Assembly: GCF_000368145.1 (NCBI RefSeq)
Contig: NZ_KB849283.1
Location: forward strand, 1,762,324 to 1,826,323
Length of the DNA stretch: 64,000 nucleotides
Source of the DNA: Acinetobacter guillouiae CIP 63.46
GTDB lineage: Bacteria > Pseudomonadota > Gammaproteobacteria > Pseudomonadales > Moraxellaceae
Direction: 5' to 3'
Made by a program: the position numbers and the translations under genes. Under the pieces are notes generated by a model. The model did no database searches, was not told where the DNA came from, and saw nothing but the letters and a program-made list of their open reading frames with translations. This document shows positions 9,203-17,496 of the stretch, piece by piece; positions within the stretch are counted from its first letter, which is position 1, and every line of letters starts with the position of its first letter.

Positions 9203-10099
9203 TTAATTCAGAGCTTGAACCGACTGTTGCAACCCTTTCTGAATATTCTGCAAATGAGTTAAATCATGTATTTGCTGATGCTGTTCTGATTTAGGCTCAT
9301 CCGTGTAAAACTCTTCAACAATATCTAGTCCCTCTTCTCCTCCCACCTCAAAACTGGCATTGCCGTAACCCTGCCGTGCCACATGATCTAACGCCTCCTG
9401 ATAAAACCCTGCTGCCTTGCTCTGCTCATCCATCTGTTTGGCTGACGCAATCGCATCTTTTAGGCTTGTGCCATCACGTAAAGTTAAGTCCACGTAATAG
9501 ATTGGAGTGCGGTAACTTTGCGTGGTGCTTTTACCTCTTAAAGTCAGTTGCAAAGGCAAACATGAAAGTAGATCACCTGATGCAGCATGGTAGTAACGCA
9601 GTCGTGCTGCCAAAGTGCGAATACTGTTAAAGCCCGTAGTTCTAAAGATGAATGTGCCAAACTCATCCGATTCATCTAGGTTGACGTAGAGTCTGCCATA
9701 GGGTTTACACAAACCACTTTGTGCCAATGGGCATAAATCAGGTGATGGGCATGGATGTTGCTCAATGCCATTTTGCCCCAGTCGCTGACAGGTTTCCCCA
9801 TTGCCTGAGCAGATTAAACGTCCTGTTTGTCGGTCAAATAAGCTGTACTCTGCCCGTAAGTTCAATTCAGGATCATTGAAGATCATACGGACGGGAATGC
9901 TTCTGAGTTTTTGATTCGGTGCTTTGGCACGTAGTTGCTCATCCAATGGATGTTTCACCCAACCATCCTTATTCTGAATTTGACTGGTAATGGTAAATTG
10001 GTCGTCCTTTTCAGGGAGTCGTTTGCCATTCTTTTCGACAATTTTGCCAATACTGATACGACCTAAAACGGGTGGTGTGATTGCTAAACCTTTAATCAT
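9203..10099 (-). CDS. Recombination-directionality-factor-like / 'hydrolase or metal-binding' island protein
   Basis: 298 residues from the ATG at 10099, which has GAGGA 6 nt upstream; the frame is open to 10228 but the extra residues look non-coding. It starts MIKGLAITPPVLGRISIG and carries four Cys in a central segment (TCQRLG..CPSPDLCPLAQSGLCKP, about residues 100-130), a possible metal site. From memory it matches the family usually named 'hydrolase or metal-binding protein' or RDF-like (Gp3-like), found next to DUF932 and YqaJ genes in integrative elements. The function is not proven. A hairpin-T-tract unit precedes it. Confidence 0.6.
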   Translation of the reverse strand: MIKGLAITPPVLGRISIGKIVEKNGKRLPEKDDQFTITSQIQNKDGWVKHPLDEQLRAKAPNQKLRSIPVRMIFNDPELNLRAEYSLFDRQTGRLICSGNGETCQRLGQNGIEQHPCPSPDLCPLAQSGLCKPYGRLYVNLDESDEFGTFIFRTTGFNSIRTLAARLRYYHAASGDLLSCLPLQLTLRGKSTTQSYRTPIYYVDLTLRDGTSLKDAIASAKQMDEQSKAAGFYQEALDHVARQGYGNASFEVGGEEGLDIVEEFYTDEPKSEQHQQIHDLTHLQNIQKGLQQSVQALN

Positions 10100-10146
10100 G
10101 TTGATGTCCTCTATAGTGATGTTTAAATTTGGGTAAATAAATTTTA

Positions 10147-10181
10147 GGCATAAAAAATCCCATACCTGTGGGGCATGGGAT
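10147..10181 (-). promoter_or_regulatory. Island hairpin-T-tract-ATG unit 1
   Basis: Read on the minus strand: ATCCCAT stem, 11-nt loop, stem, then T6 and ATGCC. It is a terminator-shaped hairpin 52 nt before the start of the gene at 10099. The ATG right after the T-tract opens a 19-codon frame (MPKIYLPKF...) whose stop lies 8 nt inside the next gene, suggesting a leader peptide and coupling. Confidence 0.55.
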
Positions 10182-10217
10182 CGGTTGGTTTGGGTAGTGG
10201 ATTTCGGTATCTCCGTC

Positions 10218-11366
10218 TTATCCACCATTGGGGTAAATCTGAAAGCGTCGTGTGCCTGCTTTGGTTTGTGGAAATTGCTGTAAGTATTCAGGATGCTGCT
10301 TAAGAAGTGCTTTACTGTCTAGGCTGATAGAGTCTTGCGCCTTTTTCCACGTCACCGCCCCACCTGTAAAGACCGCTCGCTCTGCATCTTTCATCAACAT
10401 TTGTAATCGATGTTTGAGTTCATCAAAATACTGTTGGTGTTGTTCAACTTTATGTCGCTCCTCTAACATTTGATTAAATAGGTAGTTGGCTTGTTCATTT
10501 TGGGTCAGGTCTTCTACTGTTAGTGGGATCTGCTCTGGGTAAAGTTGCTGCAAGGCTTTGGCTGCTGAATCCGAAGCATCTACACTTGGCGGAATACCTG
10601 TTTCAACACATTGCCAGAAGTGACGTTCTGCATTAATGATGTGTTGAATGACAGTCTCGTTACGAGTCACCTTATAGATTTTGGTTTCATGTCCACAGAT
10701 CAAGGCACAGATATGCGCTGCCTGTTTACCTGTCACAGCTAATTGATGCTGTACCTGACAGAGCACATATAAAGGCACACCATCTCGCCATAACTTAGAA
10801 CCATATTCCCCTACAGTTTTACATTCCAAGATTTGAACCTCTTCACTACCCACCACGGTATAGTCCAAATTGGCGAGCATAAAGTGTTTGTCTTCATCAG
10901 GGTGTTGTAACACTGCATTGACCCGACGCACCTTATTGTTGGTGTGCATGCTGTAGTATTCAGCCACCAAAGGTTCAAGTTGCTTGCCCCAATACAAGGG
11001 TGCATAGCCTGCACTTTCATCTTCAATGTTTTGTTGCATCCGTCCTGTTTTGATCATCCATAATTCCAACATCGACATATAGGGATTGAGTCCACAAGCG
11101 GTAGCGGCATCACTGCTGCCAATGCCCTGTTTTCTGACTTCGAGCCATTGCTGGTAATTGAGCTGTTTAGTATTGGCAAGGCGTTTGGCTGTAGGTGCTT
11201 TGGTTTTTCGTGGCTGTTTATTTTGAGCGTCGGTTGTGTGACTCTGTGGATGACGTTTACTTCGAGTTCCCACTTCCACTTGCTGAGTGGGTTGATCTAA
11301 GTGTGGTGAATAAGGCTGTAGTGGTGGATGGTTTAAACTGTTTTGAATTTGGGTATGGCTATTCAT
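10218..11366 (-). CDS. YqaJ-type viral recombinase / exonuclease
   Basis: 382 residues from the ATG at 11366 (AGGA about 9 nt upstream). An N-terminal basic, proline-rich stretch is followed by a lambda-exonuclease/YqaJ core: QWLEVRKQGIGSSDAATACGLNPYM (about 90-115), then LANLDYTVVG and the catalytic-like ILECKTVG (Asp, Glu-x-Lys of the PD-(D/E)XK fold). These nucleases make single-stranded ends for annealing-based recombination in phages and ICEs. Neighbours are a DUF932 protein and an RDF-like protein, so this looks like a recombination module. Confidence 0.8.
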   Translation of the reverse strand: MNSHTQIQNSLNHPPLQPYSPHLDQPTQQVEVGTRSKRHPQSHTTDAQNKQPRKTKAPTAKRLANTKQLNYQQWLEVRKQGIGSSDAATACGLNPYMSMLELWMIKTGRMQQNIEDESAGYAPLYWGKQLEPLVAEYYSMHTNNKVRRVNAVLQHPDEDKHFMLANLDYTVVGSEEVQILECKTVGEYGSKLWRDGVPLYVLCQVQHQLAVTGKQAAHICALICGHETKIYKVTRNETVIQHIINAERHFWQCVETGIPPSVDASDSAAKALQQLYPEQIPLTVEDLTQNEQANYLFNQMLEERHKVEQHQQYFDELKHRLQMLMKDAERAVFTGGAVTWKKAQDSISLDSKALLKQHPEYLQQFPQTKAGTRRFQIYPNGG

Positions 11367-11410
11367 ATTGAATATTCCTGTATGAGTAAAATCGTAAAAG
11401 CTAAATTTCG

Positions 11411-11444
11411 GGCATAAAAAAAGCCACATTTGGGGAAATGTGGC
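11411..11444 (-). promoter_or_regulatory. Island hairpin-T-tract-ATG unit 2
   Basis: A 9-bp perfect stem GCCACATTT with a 4-nt loop, then T7 and ATGCCC on the minus strand, 49 nt before the YqaJ-like gene. The ATG opens a 4-codon frame (MPEI-stop). Confidence 0.55.
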
Positions 11445-11467
11445 AAAAAAGTGAATCTTGATTTTGA

Positions 11468-11492
11468 GGATGTCTTTATCCTAAATACATCC
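11468..11492. other. Secondary hairpin upstream of unit 2
   Basis: GGATGT / ACATCC arms flank 13 nt between the end of the 90-residue gene and unit 2. Together the two hairpins look like a two-stem leader, which would fit attenuation, but the stem is short. Confidence 0.3.
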
Positions 11493-11508
11493 GCTCTCGG
11501 TTGAACAT

Positions 11509-11781
11509 CTAACTTTTGGCGATGTTATTGAGCAACTCAGGTTCTAACATAAAAAAGTCTTTGCCAAAGTGCTCTAAAGCCAAATCGGATACATTGATCT
11601 GATATTCAATATCTCCATTTAAAAAGCTTTGTGACTTTTGGATGGAGCGTTCCCAACCAAAGGTCTTACCACACTGGGTGAGCAAGTATTGATAGACTTT
11701 TGCATCATTAATCCTTAATACGAATGCATCATCGGCTAACTGTTGAATTGAGACATTTTTAGAATATTGCACGTCAATCAT
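11509..11781 (-). CDS. Hypothetical island protein, 90 residues
   Basis: MIDVQYSKNVSIQQLADDAFVLRIN... with GGGAG well placed before the ATG. It is acidic, with no signal peptide or membrane helix. It is not a family I recognise. It lies between the DUF932 gene and the YqaJ-type nuclease in the same direction and is probably an accessory of that module. Confidence 0.6.
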   Translation of the reverse strand: MIDVQYSKNVSIQQLADDAFVLRINDAKVYQYLLTQCGKTFGWERSIQKSQSFLNGDIEYQINVSDLALEHFGKDFFMLEPELLNNIAKS

Positions 11782-11900
11782 GATCTACTCCCTAGAATAA
11801 ATGACCAAGTGAATAACAGTTATCATTATAGAAAATTGATCCGATTTCAATCACAAATCTATATTTTTCTATAACTATGAAGAGCTTAGTACATATTTAT

Positions 11901-11932
11901 GGCATAAAAAAACCACATCAGGGGAGATGTGG
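11901..11932 (-). promoter_or_regulatory. Island hairpin-T-tract-ATG unit 3
   Basis: CCACATC / GATGTGG stem with a 6-nt loop, then T7-ATGCC on the minus strand, about 120 nt before the 90-residue gene. The ATG is followed at once by a stop (MP-stop). A second small hairpin (CACTGT..ACAGTG, 11943-11960) precedes it. Confidence 0.55.
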
Positions 11933-12022
11933 CGAAAAGTGTCACTGTGCTTCTACAGTGTTACCGTATGCTTAGGCTAAAGGAGCTGGCTTAACTGAAA
12001 CTGAATGAATGGTATGCTTTTC

Positions 12023-13078
12023 TTAACTAACCATTCTCAATGCCTGTTCGAGACCACGTTGCTTGATCGCAGCTCCCGCTCCAAACCAAGCTGAATCGAG
12101 TCGGTGATCAGTACTCATCGCTCGACGTTCGTGGTCACAAAATTCGGTGATGCTGCACAGCAATCCATAAGCGGTATCCTTGGCTGAACTGAGTTCTGCC
12201 CCTCGTCCATGTCCGTTAAACATGGTCATAACTTTCGACATCGCTCGTCCATTCGGTTCAGTTTTATTGTCGGCTTTACTTACTGGGGTGACGCCTTGAT
12301 TTGGCATGGCTGCATTACGATAGAACTGAATAATGCTTTCATCCTGTTCTGCTGTACTGAGACTGGTGTTATTAAACACCGCATCAAAGTAGGCTGCCGC
12401 TTCCTGCTGGGTCACTTTACGCTGACTCAATTGTTTCATCTCATACATGTGTTCATCCCATGCACGGACTGAAATCCCCAATTGCTGTTTGACTTTCTCC
12501 GCATCGAACTTGGTACTGTGCGGAACTTTAACCACACCTGAACTATTATTCTGTCCTTTGAGGGCAATCGCCAAAGTGTTATTACACACCACGCGGATCG
12601 AAGTGAATTGTGCTGTCGTTGCCAGTGTGCCATCACAAGCTGTCGCTAAAAGAATATAACCATTGCTGACATCTTTACCTTTTAAAGCTGAACTTTGTCC
12701 TGTTTTCGCCAGTGCCCAGAATTTCTTGCCACCTTTGAGTACGCCTGCGGTTTCCAATTCAAAACCTGATTGTTCGGTCAGGTCTTTATAGAAGTGTAGG
12801 ATTTCCATCGGTTGCACTTCCTGAAAGCGTTGACTGACCACTGATAAAGGTGCATGAGTATCCGAGCGATATAAAACCCGTTGTTCTTCAAACGGCATAA
12901 TGATGCTCTGCCCACGTTGGTTCTGTGCCATGTAACTAACATCGGAGGATTCGATGCGCCAGTCCATGCCTGCCTGCTGTGCCCAAACTTCAATCGGTTG
13001 GTTTTGGGTGAGTTGATTGCCTAGTCCATGCCAAGGGGTTTGACCGACATACGCCATTTGTTCAATTTGATGTGCCAT
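12023..13078 (-). CDS. DUF932 / phage-plasmid-like protein
   Basis: 351 residues starting MAHQIEQMAYVGQTPWHGLGN, with AGGAAG before the ATG. The start motif (W-HGLG) and later AHAPLSVVSQRFQEVQ, SNGYILLATACDGTLATTAQFTSIRVVCNNTL are characteristic of the DUF932 family carried by plasmids, ICEs and phages beside RecT/YqaJ-type recombination genes. Its biochemical function is unknown. It is in line with the nuclease and RDF-like genes downstream. Confidence 0.8.
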   Translation of the reverse strand: MAHQIEQMAYVGQTPWHGLGNQLTQNQPIEVWAQQAGMDWRIESSDVSYMAQNQRGQSIIMPFEEQRVLYRSDTHAPLSVVSQRFQEVQPMEILHFYKDLTEQSGFELETAGVLKGGKKFWALAKTGQSSALKGKDVSNGYILLATACDGTLATTAQFTSIRVVCNNTLAIALKGQNNSSGVVKVPHSTKFDAEKVKQQLGISVRAWDEHMYEMKQLSQRKVTQQEAAAYFDAVFNNTSLSTAEQDESIIQFYRNAAMPNQGVTPVSKADNKTEPNGRAMSKVMTMFNGHGRGAELSSAKDTAYGLLCSITEFCDHERRAMSTDHRLDSAWFGAGAAIKQRGLEQALRMVS

Positions 13079-13166
13079 AGTAAATCTTCCTAAAATAAGT
13101 GTGTGATATAAAGTTTTAAAGCATGTGTAAATTCAACGATGTAACCGTGCAAAGGCTCAGATGTGA

Positions 13167-13466
13167 TTACTTCGCCCATGCAAAGGTGCGTTGACAATCC
13201 AAGCAGAGATAGTGCTCGGCATTGCTGTAATACTTTTCAAAGCAGTATTGACTGACCACAACGAGGACACCGCCGATGACCACGCCGATCGCCGCACCAA
13301 TAAAAGGTGAAACGCCTGCTTTTTTAGCGACCTGCATACCGAACAACGCCATTTGTGTGGGGGAAATACAACGTTGTAGTTGTTCAAAATAATTAAAGTT
13401 GGGATTGCCTGTATCAGTCTGTTGAACATGGACAGACTGACAAAAGGGACAGCGAATAAGAGACAT
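13167..13466 (-). CDS. Small membrane protein with zinc-ribbon-like Cys pairs
   Basis: 99 residues from the ATG at 13466 (GGAA upstream); the frame also opens in phase at 13493, right after a hairpin T-tract. CPFCQ at the N-terminus and CLDC at the C-terminus form a split CxxC pair. A glycine-rich hydrophobic helix (GAAIGVVIGGVLVVVSQ) lies between. I do not recognise the family; a membrane-anchored zinc ribbon is a fair description. Confidence 0.55.
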   Translation of the reverse strand: MSLIRCPFCQSVHVQQTDTGNPNFNYFEQLQRCISPTQMALFGMQVAKKAGVSPFIGAAIGVVIGGVLVVVSQYCFEKYYSNAEHYLCLDCQRTFAWAK

Positions 13467-13488
13467 TGAATATTCCAAATAACGTGAG

Positions 13489-13524
13489 GGCATAAAAAAA
13501 CCGCATCCCTTAAGGACGCGGTTT
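13489..13524 (-). promoter_or_regulatory. Island hairpin-T-tract-ATG unit 4
   Basis: AAACCGCATCC / GGACGCGGTTT stem (one A-C mismatch), then T7-ATGCCC on the minus strand. Here the ATG at 13493 is in phase with the next gene and would add 9 residues to it. Confidence 0.55.
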
Positions 13525-13569
13525 GGTGTACAGCTTAAATTGAGTGTTTTGGCTTAACGTTGAACGGGG

Positions 13570-13959
13570 TTATTGAAAGCTATAGCTTGCAGTGCCTTGG
13601 TCGGTTTCAACATCGACACGTACCACATTGTCATAGCCACAACCTGTTAATTTCAGGTTTAAACGCAGCCCCATTTTAAAATGTTGTGGGTATTCCAACG
13701 ATCGACGATAGCCTTCATAACCGCATTCACCATTGTTGATCAGCACATTGGTCACATCGATCGGATCTGCACTGTTAGAACGGATCGTCAATACTGTAGC
13801 GGACTGATTTTGCGCATACCAATTACTGGTGTCTTTCACATCCAGTTCAACCGTAAAGGTATTCGGATCAAGGCCTGAGCTGCATCCAACGAACATCATG
13901 CTGATTGTCGCCGTCACTGCCACGAGGATGGGTTTTAAATATTGCTTCATCACATTCAT
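13570..13959 (-). CDS. Small island lipoprotein
   Basis: 129 residues. A lipoprotein signal peptide with lipobox FVGC (Cys near residue 26) is followed by CSSGLDPNTF, so the mature protein is probably anchored in a membrane of the envelope. The rest is a short domain with two further Cys (NNGECGYEGY, LTGCGYDN) that may form a disulfide. Its ATG overlaps the stop of the previous gene as ATGA, so translation is coupled. The family is not recognised. Confidence 0.6.
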   Translation of the reverse strand: MNVMKQYLKPILVAVTATISMMFVGCSSGLDPNTFTVELDVKDTSNWYAQNQSATVLTIRSNSADPIDVTNVLINNGECGYEGYRRSLEYPQHFKMGLRLNLKLTGCGYDNVVRVDVETDQGTASYSFQ

Positions 13960-14576
13960 CCTGAGCAGTAATTATAGCTGACCTTATAGTCGCCTTGATC
14001 CATGTCAGTGCTGACCATGTGAATTTCACAGTCTTTGCCGACCTTGAATTTGTAAACATAATAGCGATTACCGACTTGTTCCGACTCAAGCGCACCACGT
14101 GACAAGACTTGTATTTGTTGACTGGATTTCCCCGTATCTTTCGCAATTTTATCGACAACATATTGCTGATATCGACGAATATTTTTTTGTTCAAAATCAG
14201 GAAGCTCAGCATAAGCCATCATGTACTCGAGTGTTTCTGCTGCTTTTAAGTTCTGATCAAACTCAAAGCTGAGTAACTCAGGTTCATGTTTGGATGTACT
14301 TGGGTTCTGGGTTGCCTTAGTCAATTCTTTAACATCAATCCCATCCACTTCCGCTGCGGGGATCTCAGGTGATCCTGTCTCTGCTGAAGCTGCAACAGAT
14401 GCAGCAACAGATGCAGCAACATCTGACGCTTGTATCGCACTGGCATTGTTATCGGCAATATTTGTTTGAACAGGTTTTTCTACAGCATGTTTAGGACTAA
14501 AGAAATAAAAGCCCGCGATACTGATCAGAGTCAATGCCAATATCGCAGCCAAGCCCAATATGGTTTTCTGGTTCAT
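13956..14576 (-). CDS. Membrane-anchored hypothetical island protein
   Basis: 206 residues with GGGAG before the ATG. One N-terminal helix (about 7-27, ILGLAAILALTLISIAGFYFF) anchors a periplasmic part containing an Ala/Ser-rich run of VAAS repeats (about 52-66; the DNA shows a 12-bp repeat) and a C-terminal domain with two Cys. It lies 17 nt after the secreted 88-residue gene's stop and overlaps the lipoprotein gene by 4 nt. Unknown family; part of a three-gene envelope operon. Confidence 0.55.
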   Translation of the reverse strand: MNQKTILGLAAILALTLISIAGFYFFSPKHAVEKPVQTNIADNNASAIQASDVAASVAASVAASAETGSPEIPAAEVDGIDVKELTKATQNPSTSKHEPELLSFEFDQNLKAAETLEYMMAYAELPDFEQKNIRRYQQYVVDKIAKDTGKSSQQIQVLSRGALESEQVGNRYYVYKFKVGKDCEIHMVSTDMDQGDYKVSYNYCSG

Positions 14577-14593
14577 CTCACTGCTCCCCGTGT

Positions 14594-14860
14594 TTAGTTA
14601 GGCACTGAAACTTGACCATTCTTGGCATTGAAATAGACAAAGCGTGGACAACCACCTTGGAAGTTCACCGTGAAATTACGCCAGCCCCGATTACCCGGAT
14701 TGGTTTTATACATACATTGATATGCCCCACCACCCAAGTTACGCGCTTGGACAAAATACGCTTCACTTTGTGTGGCAAACCAGCCTGCATGTGTCCATGA
14801 GGCTGTGGCAAATAGAGTTGAAATCAGAGTGGTTTTTAGGAATGTGTTGATCATCATCAT
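14594..14860 (-). CDS. Small secreted hypothetical island protein
   Basis: 88 residues. The signal peptide (hydrophobic LKTTLISTLFATASW, cleavage near THA) is followed by a short Gly/aromatic-rich domain with two Cys (AYQCMYK, GGCPRF). AGAGAAA precedes the ATG cluster (three consecutive Met codons). It is the first gene of the leftward envelope operon. Unknown family. Confidence 0.55.
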   Translation of the reverse strand: MMMINTFLKTTLISTLFATASWTHAGWFATQSEAYFVQARNLGGGAYQCMYKTNPGNRGWRNFTVNFQGGCPRFVYFNAKNGQVSVPN

Positions 14861-15470
14861 TTTCTCTTTTTATAGGCATCACCTGTCTTGGTCTTGATCA
14901 GACGCGATGTTCCCCATGTCAGTTATGTTTGAATGAATTTCTCTGTTTTTTTGGAGTGTTATAGACGATAAAGCACACGAATCTACGACCCTCAAAACAG
15001 CATGAGAGATTCATCTTCATCTCGGTAATATGTACTTGAAAAAGTTTTATTCTTAGAAAGTCATCGACACAGCGATGCATGTACTACAAGCACAGCACGA
15101 GGTCTAATCACCGCTATGTTGTAGATAGGGTGCAAACATGAAAAAAGAGAAATGTAAAAGACGGTCTTGATGTAAGCGCATGGCGTACTCCTTGTGTGAA
15201 AGAGTTCTACCAAATTACTGCTAAATAATGGTGGCAGAACGAGAGAGGGTTAGCAGACTGACACACAAGAATCAGCACGCACAAGGCGTCCCTCCCTCGC
15301 CCTACCGCAACGGAGGAGGAACGAACGAGTTCGCCACCAAAAAATTACTTTTTTGATGTGCTTGTGTGTAAATGGGTCTGCTAAAACCCACTGACGATGT
15401 AGGTCAGCAGGCTAAGGATAATCTGCACGGGGTAGAGCGTCAAGCAAGTACAGGAATGTAATATGAATTT
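14861..15470. other. 610-bp non-coding stretch in the island
   Basis: No credible reading frame. The right two-thirds is unusually rich in GC for its surroundings and holds the nested complementary arms listed separately (15204-15407). The left part (14861-15180) probably contains the promoter of the envelope operon; I see no strong consensus box there. Confidence 0.6.
15204..15407. ncRNA. Candidate structured RNA or replication origin
   Basis: Nested pairing arms: 15204-15212 with 15232-15240 (8 of 9); 15247-15258 with 15376-15389 (AA bulge); 15261-15269 with 15361-15369 (9 of 9); 15285-15288 with 15332-15335; CU-rich 15289-15298 with 15311-15320; 15391-15395 with 15403-15407. So a long two-part stem encloses an inner arm, flanked by two small hairpins. 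It lies just downstream of a rolling-circle-like replication gene pair. It could be a non-coding RNA or a structured origin; strand is unknown. Confidence 0.45.
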
Positions 15471-16442
15471 TTAGCGTCGTACGGGTGCACCGTGAAACCA
15501 TTTAAAACCTTTAGGATAAACACATATCCTATTGGCTAAACCTTCGCTACTGGTTTCTCGATCAGGCATCTCGTCTAAAGCACTTAAAGGGTCTAAAGCT
15601 TGATCCAGAGCATTCCTTTGAATAATCAGTTGATATTCGTCTTCATGTTGATATTGCTGGAAATCTACCAGTGGACAAAACGAAATCCCCCTATATTGAG
15701 TTACCCTTTTCCAGCAAATATCTATTTCTCGACTATACACTGAAGGTTCGCCATACAATAAGGGATCGAGGGTCAGAAAGAATTTCACAACATAGCGTTG
15801 ATCAACCCGAATAACCTGATAAAACGTAAATACGACTTGGGCGTTATACCAAGAGAGTTGTTTGAGCTGCTTTTGAAAATGATAAAACAGCTTATTCCAA
15901 TCAGAGATATTAACGTATTGATTGTGGAGTCCTTCTAGATTTAATTCAAATTTCAAATCAACAGCATTGGGATATATTTTACTCACCGTACAATAGGATT
16001 CACGAATTTTGTCGATCTGCTTCGTGTAATACTGATTATACTGTTGGAGTTGTTCTAAAAAGCTTGCACTTTTAAACAGCTTATTTAGTCGCTTCAAAAT
16101 TTTATCAATATGTGCCGATGCTTGATCATTATAATGAGCAGCTGTGGTAGCACTCTCCATTGTAAAATAGGGAACACCTGCTTCCAGTAATACACTGCTA
16201 TAAGCACGATAAAAAGCATCCACCCAAAATGAAAACTTGTGCTGCCCTCCACAAGCCACCATCAGGATACGCCAATCATCAAAGTAGCTCATCAGTGCTT
16301 GTTTTAACTCCTGATTTAAAGCATTTTGATAATCGTTGAACTCCATACCTTCTGGAACCCGCTCAAACTTGAGTCGTTTGTAATGCTCAATCATGTTCTG
16401 TTCTAAGCGTACAGCTGTAAATTCTAATGCTAAATTACTCAT
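15471..16442 (-). CDS. Hypothetical partner of the replication-like gene
   Basis: 323 residues from the ATG at 16442, which has AGGA 6 nt upstream; an ATG at 16484 directly abuts the previous stop (TGA-ATG) and is an alternative. Soluble, rich in aromatic residues and Gln, with a predicted alpha-helical middle (KRLNKLFKSASFLEQLQQYNQYYTKQIDKI). No motif I can name. Its size and tandem position after the Gp2/YagK-like gene suggest a related or cooperating replication/maintenance protein. Confidence 0.6.
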   Translation of the reverse strand: MSNLALEFTAVRLEQNMIEHYKRLKFERVPEGMEFNDYQNALNQELKQALMSYFDDWRILMVACGGQHKFSFWVDAFYRAYSSVLLEAGVPYFTMESATTAAHYNDQASAHIDKILKRLNKLFKSASFLEQLQQYNQYYTKQIDKIRESYCTVSKIYPNAVDLKFELNLEGLHNQYVNISDWNKLFYHFQKQLKQLSWYNAQVVFTFYQVIRVDQRYVVKFFLTLDPLLYGEPSVYSREIDICWKRVTQYRGISFCPLVDFQQYQHEDEYQLIIQRNALDQALDPLSALDEMPDRETSSEGLANRICVYPKGFKWFHGAPVRR

Positions 16443-16484
16443 GTGTTGTCCTATGAATGAATTGATTTCATAGAACTGGCACAT

Positions 16485-17486
16485 TCATAATTTTTTAAAC
16501 CAAACCTCCTCTTCCAGCTTTGCTAAAGCGGTCTGCGTATTCCATTCTTTGATTCTTCTATTTTCCTCAGTATCAGGTATAGGGCGACCGTGATGCTGAT
16601 AATCTCCTTTATAAAAAGTTCTACGTCCTTGTGGTTTAACCAATAACGTCTGCCTGTATTTTTCAGGATCACTGAGATATGCAACGGTTCTTAAAGCATT
16701 ATTGCCTTGATCAGGCTCTGTACGACGTATAATACCAATCCCCAAAGTACCTTGATCGAGATACTTCTTTTTGTTTTCTGTCGTGTTGTTATTCCATCCA
16801 TAGCCTTTTCCAAGCGTGATCTCCTGCCACTTTTCAATCACCCATTTAGCAATGTTATAATCGTTGCGATATTTGGACTCATTAATAACCAATGCCAGAT
16901 GCACATGAAAGCCTTTGGTTATTCCATGCTCTAGCGCAATCGCATAAGTCAAAAGTGCATCAAAATATCCATTCTTATCCGTAATCAAATCACGTAGTTT
17001 TTCGATATGCTGATAGAAGTCGTGTATCGTAATGTCTTTCAAACGATCTCTGGAATAGTATAAATCCACCCTGATCACCAATACTTCATGATAGGCTTTA
17101 ATTGCACCTTCGAACTCCTCAAGTAACGCCACTCGATTCAATTCTTTCCGTCTTGTAAAGCTTTTGATCTCCTCATGTATCAGCCCTCGATGCGCATGCA
17201 GGATTCGTCTTAATGCCTTAATTTCGCCTATAGACAACCCTGATAGATATTCACCAAAGCTAAGTATTCCACGCTGACTATTGACGTACTCAGTGACTGC
17301 AATAAACGCCCTAATCGATGCTGCGTACCCAATCCCTTCTTGTTTAAACGCTTCAAATGCACACCATAAGTATTCTAGGTTGAAAATGAACGCTTCATTC
17401 GACATATCAAAATTAAGACATACATCCACAAAGGTATGAATGGCATACATCACCCCTGCCTGATCATCTAAATCGGATTGCAACAC
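16485..17486 (-). CDS. Inovirus Gp2 / YagK-YfjJ-like replication protein
   Basis: 333 residues from a GTG at 17486 (ATG at 17450 is an alternative). The middle contains GFHVHLALVINESKYRNDYNIAKWVIEKWQ followed by GKGYGWNNN, resembling the 'FHxHxxLFxNG..R' region of the YagK/YfjJ, inovirus Gp2 family, whose HxH resembles the metal site of HUH rolling-circle initiators. Many such genes sit in satellite-like islands. A perfect palindrome lies 11 nt upstream. Role in excised-element replication is inferred. Confidence 0.65.
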   Translation of the reverse strand: MLQSDLDDQAGVMYAIHTFVDVCLNFDMSNEAFIFNLEYLWCAFEAFKQEGIGYAASIRAFIAVTEYVNSQRGILSFGEYLSGLSIGEIKALRRILHAHRGLIHEEIKSFTRRKELNRVALLEEFEGAIKAYHEVLVIRVDLYYSRDRLKDITIHDFYQHIEKLRDLITDKNGYFDALLTYAIALEHGITKGFHVHLALVINESKYRNDYNIAKWVIEKWQEITLGKGYGWNNNTTENKKKYLDQGTLGIGIIRRTEPDQGNNALRTVAYLSDPEKYRQTLLVKPQGRRTFYKGDYQHHGRPIPDTEENRRIKEWNTQTALAKLEEEVWFKKL

Positions 17487-17496
17487 GTTGAACTTC

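Noticed and set aside
13157-13429. Alternative 90-codon frame on the minus strand overlapping the zinc-ribbon-like gene
   Set aside because: The other frame has paired CxxC motifs, a membrane helix and a better start; this one is a shadow frame with no pattern.
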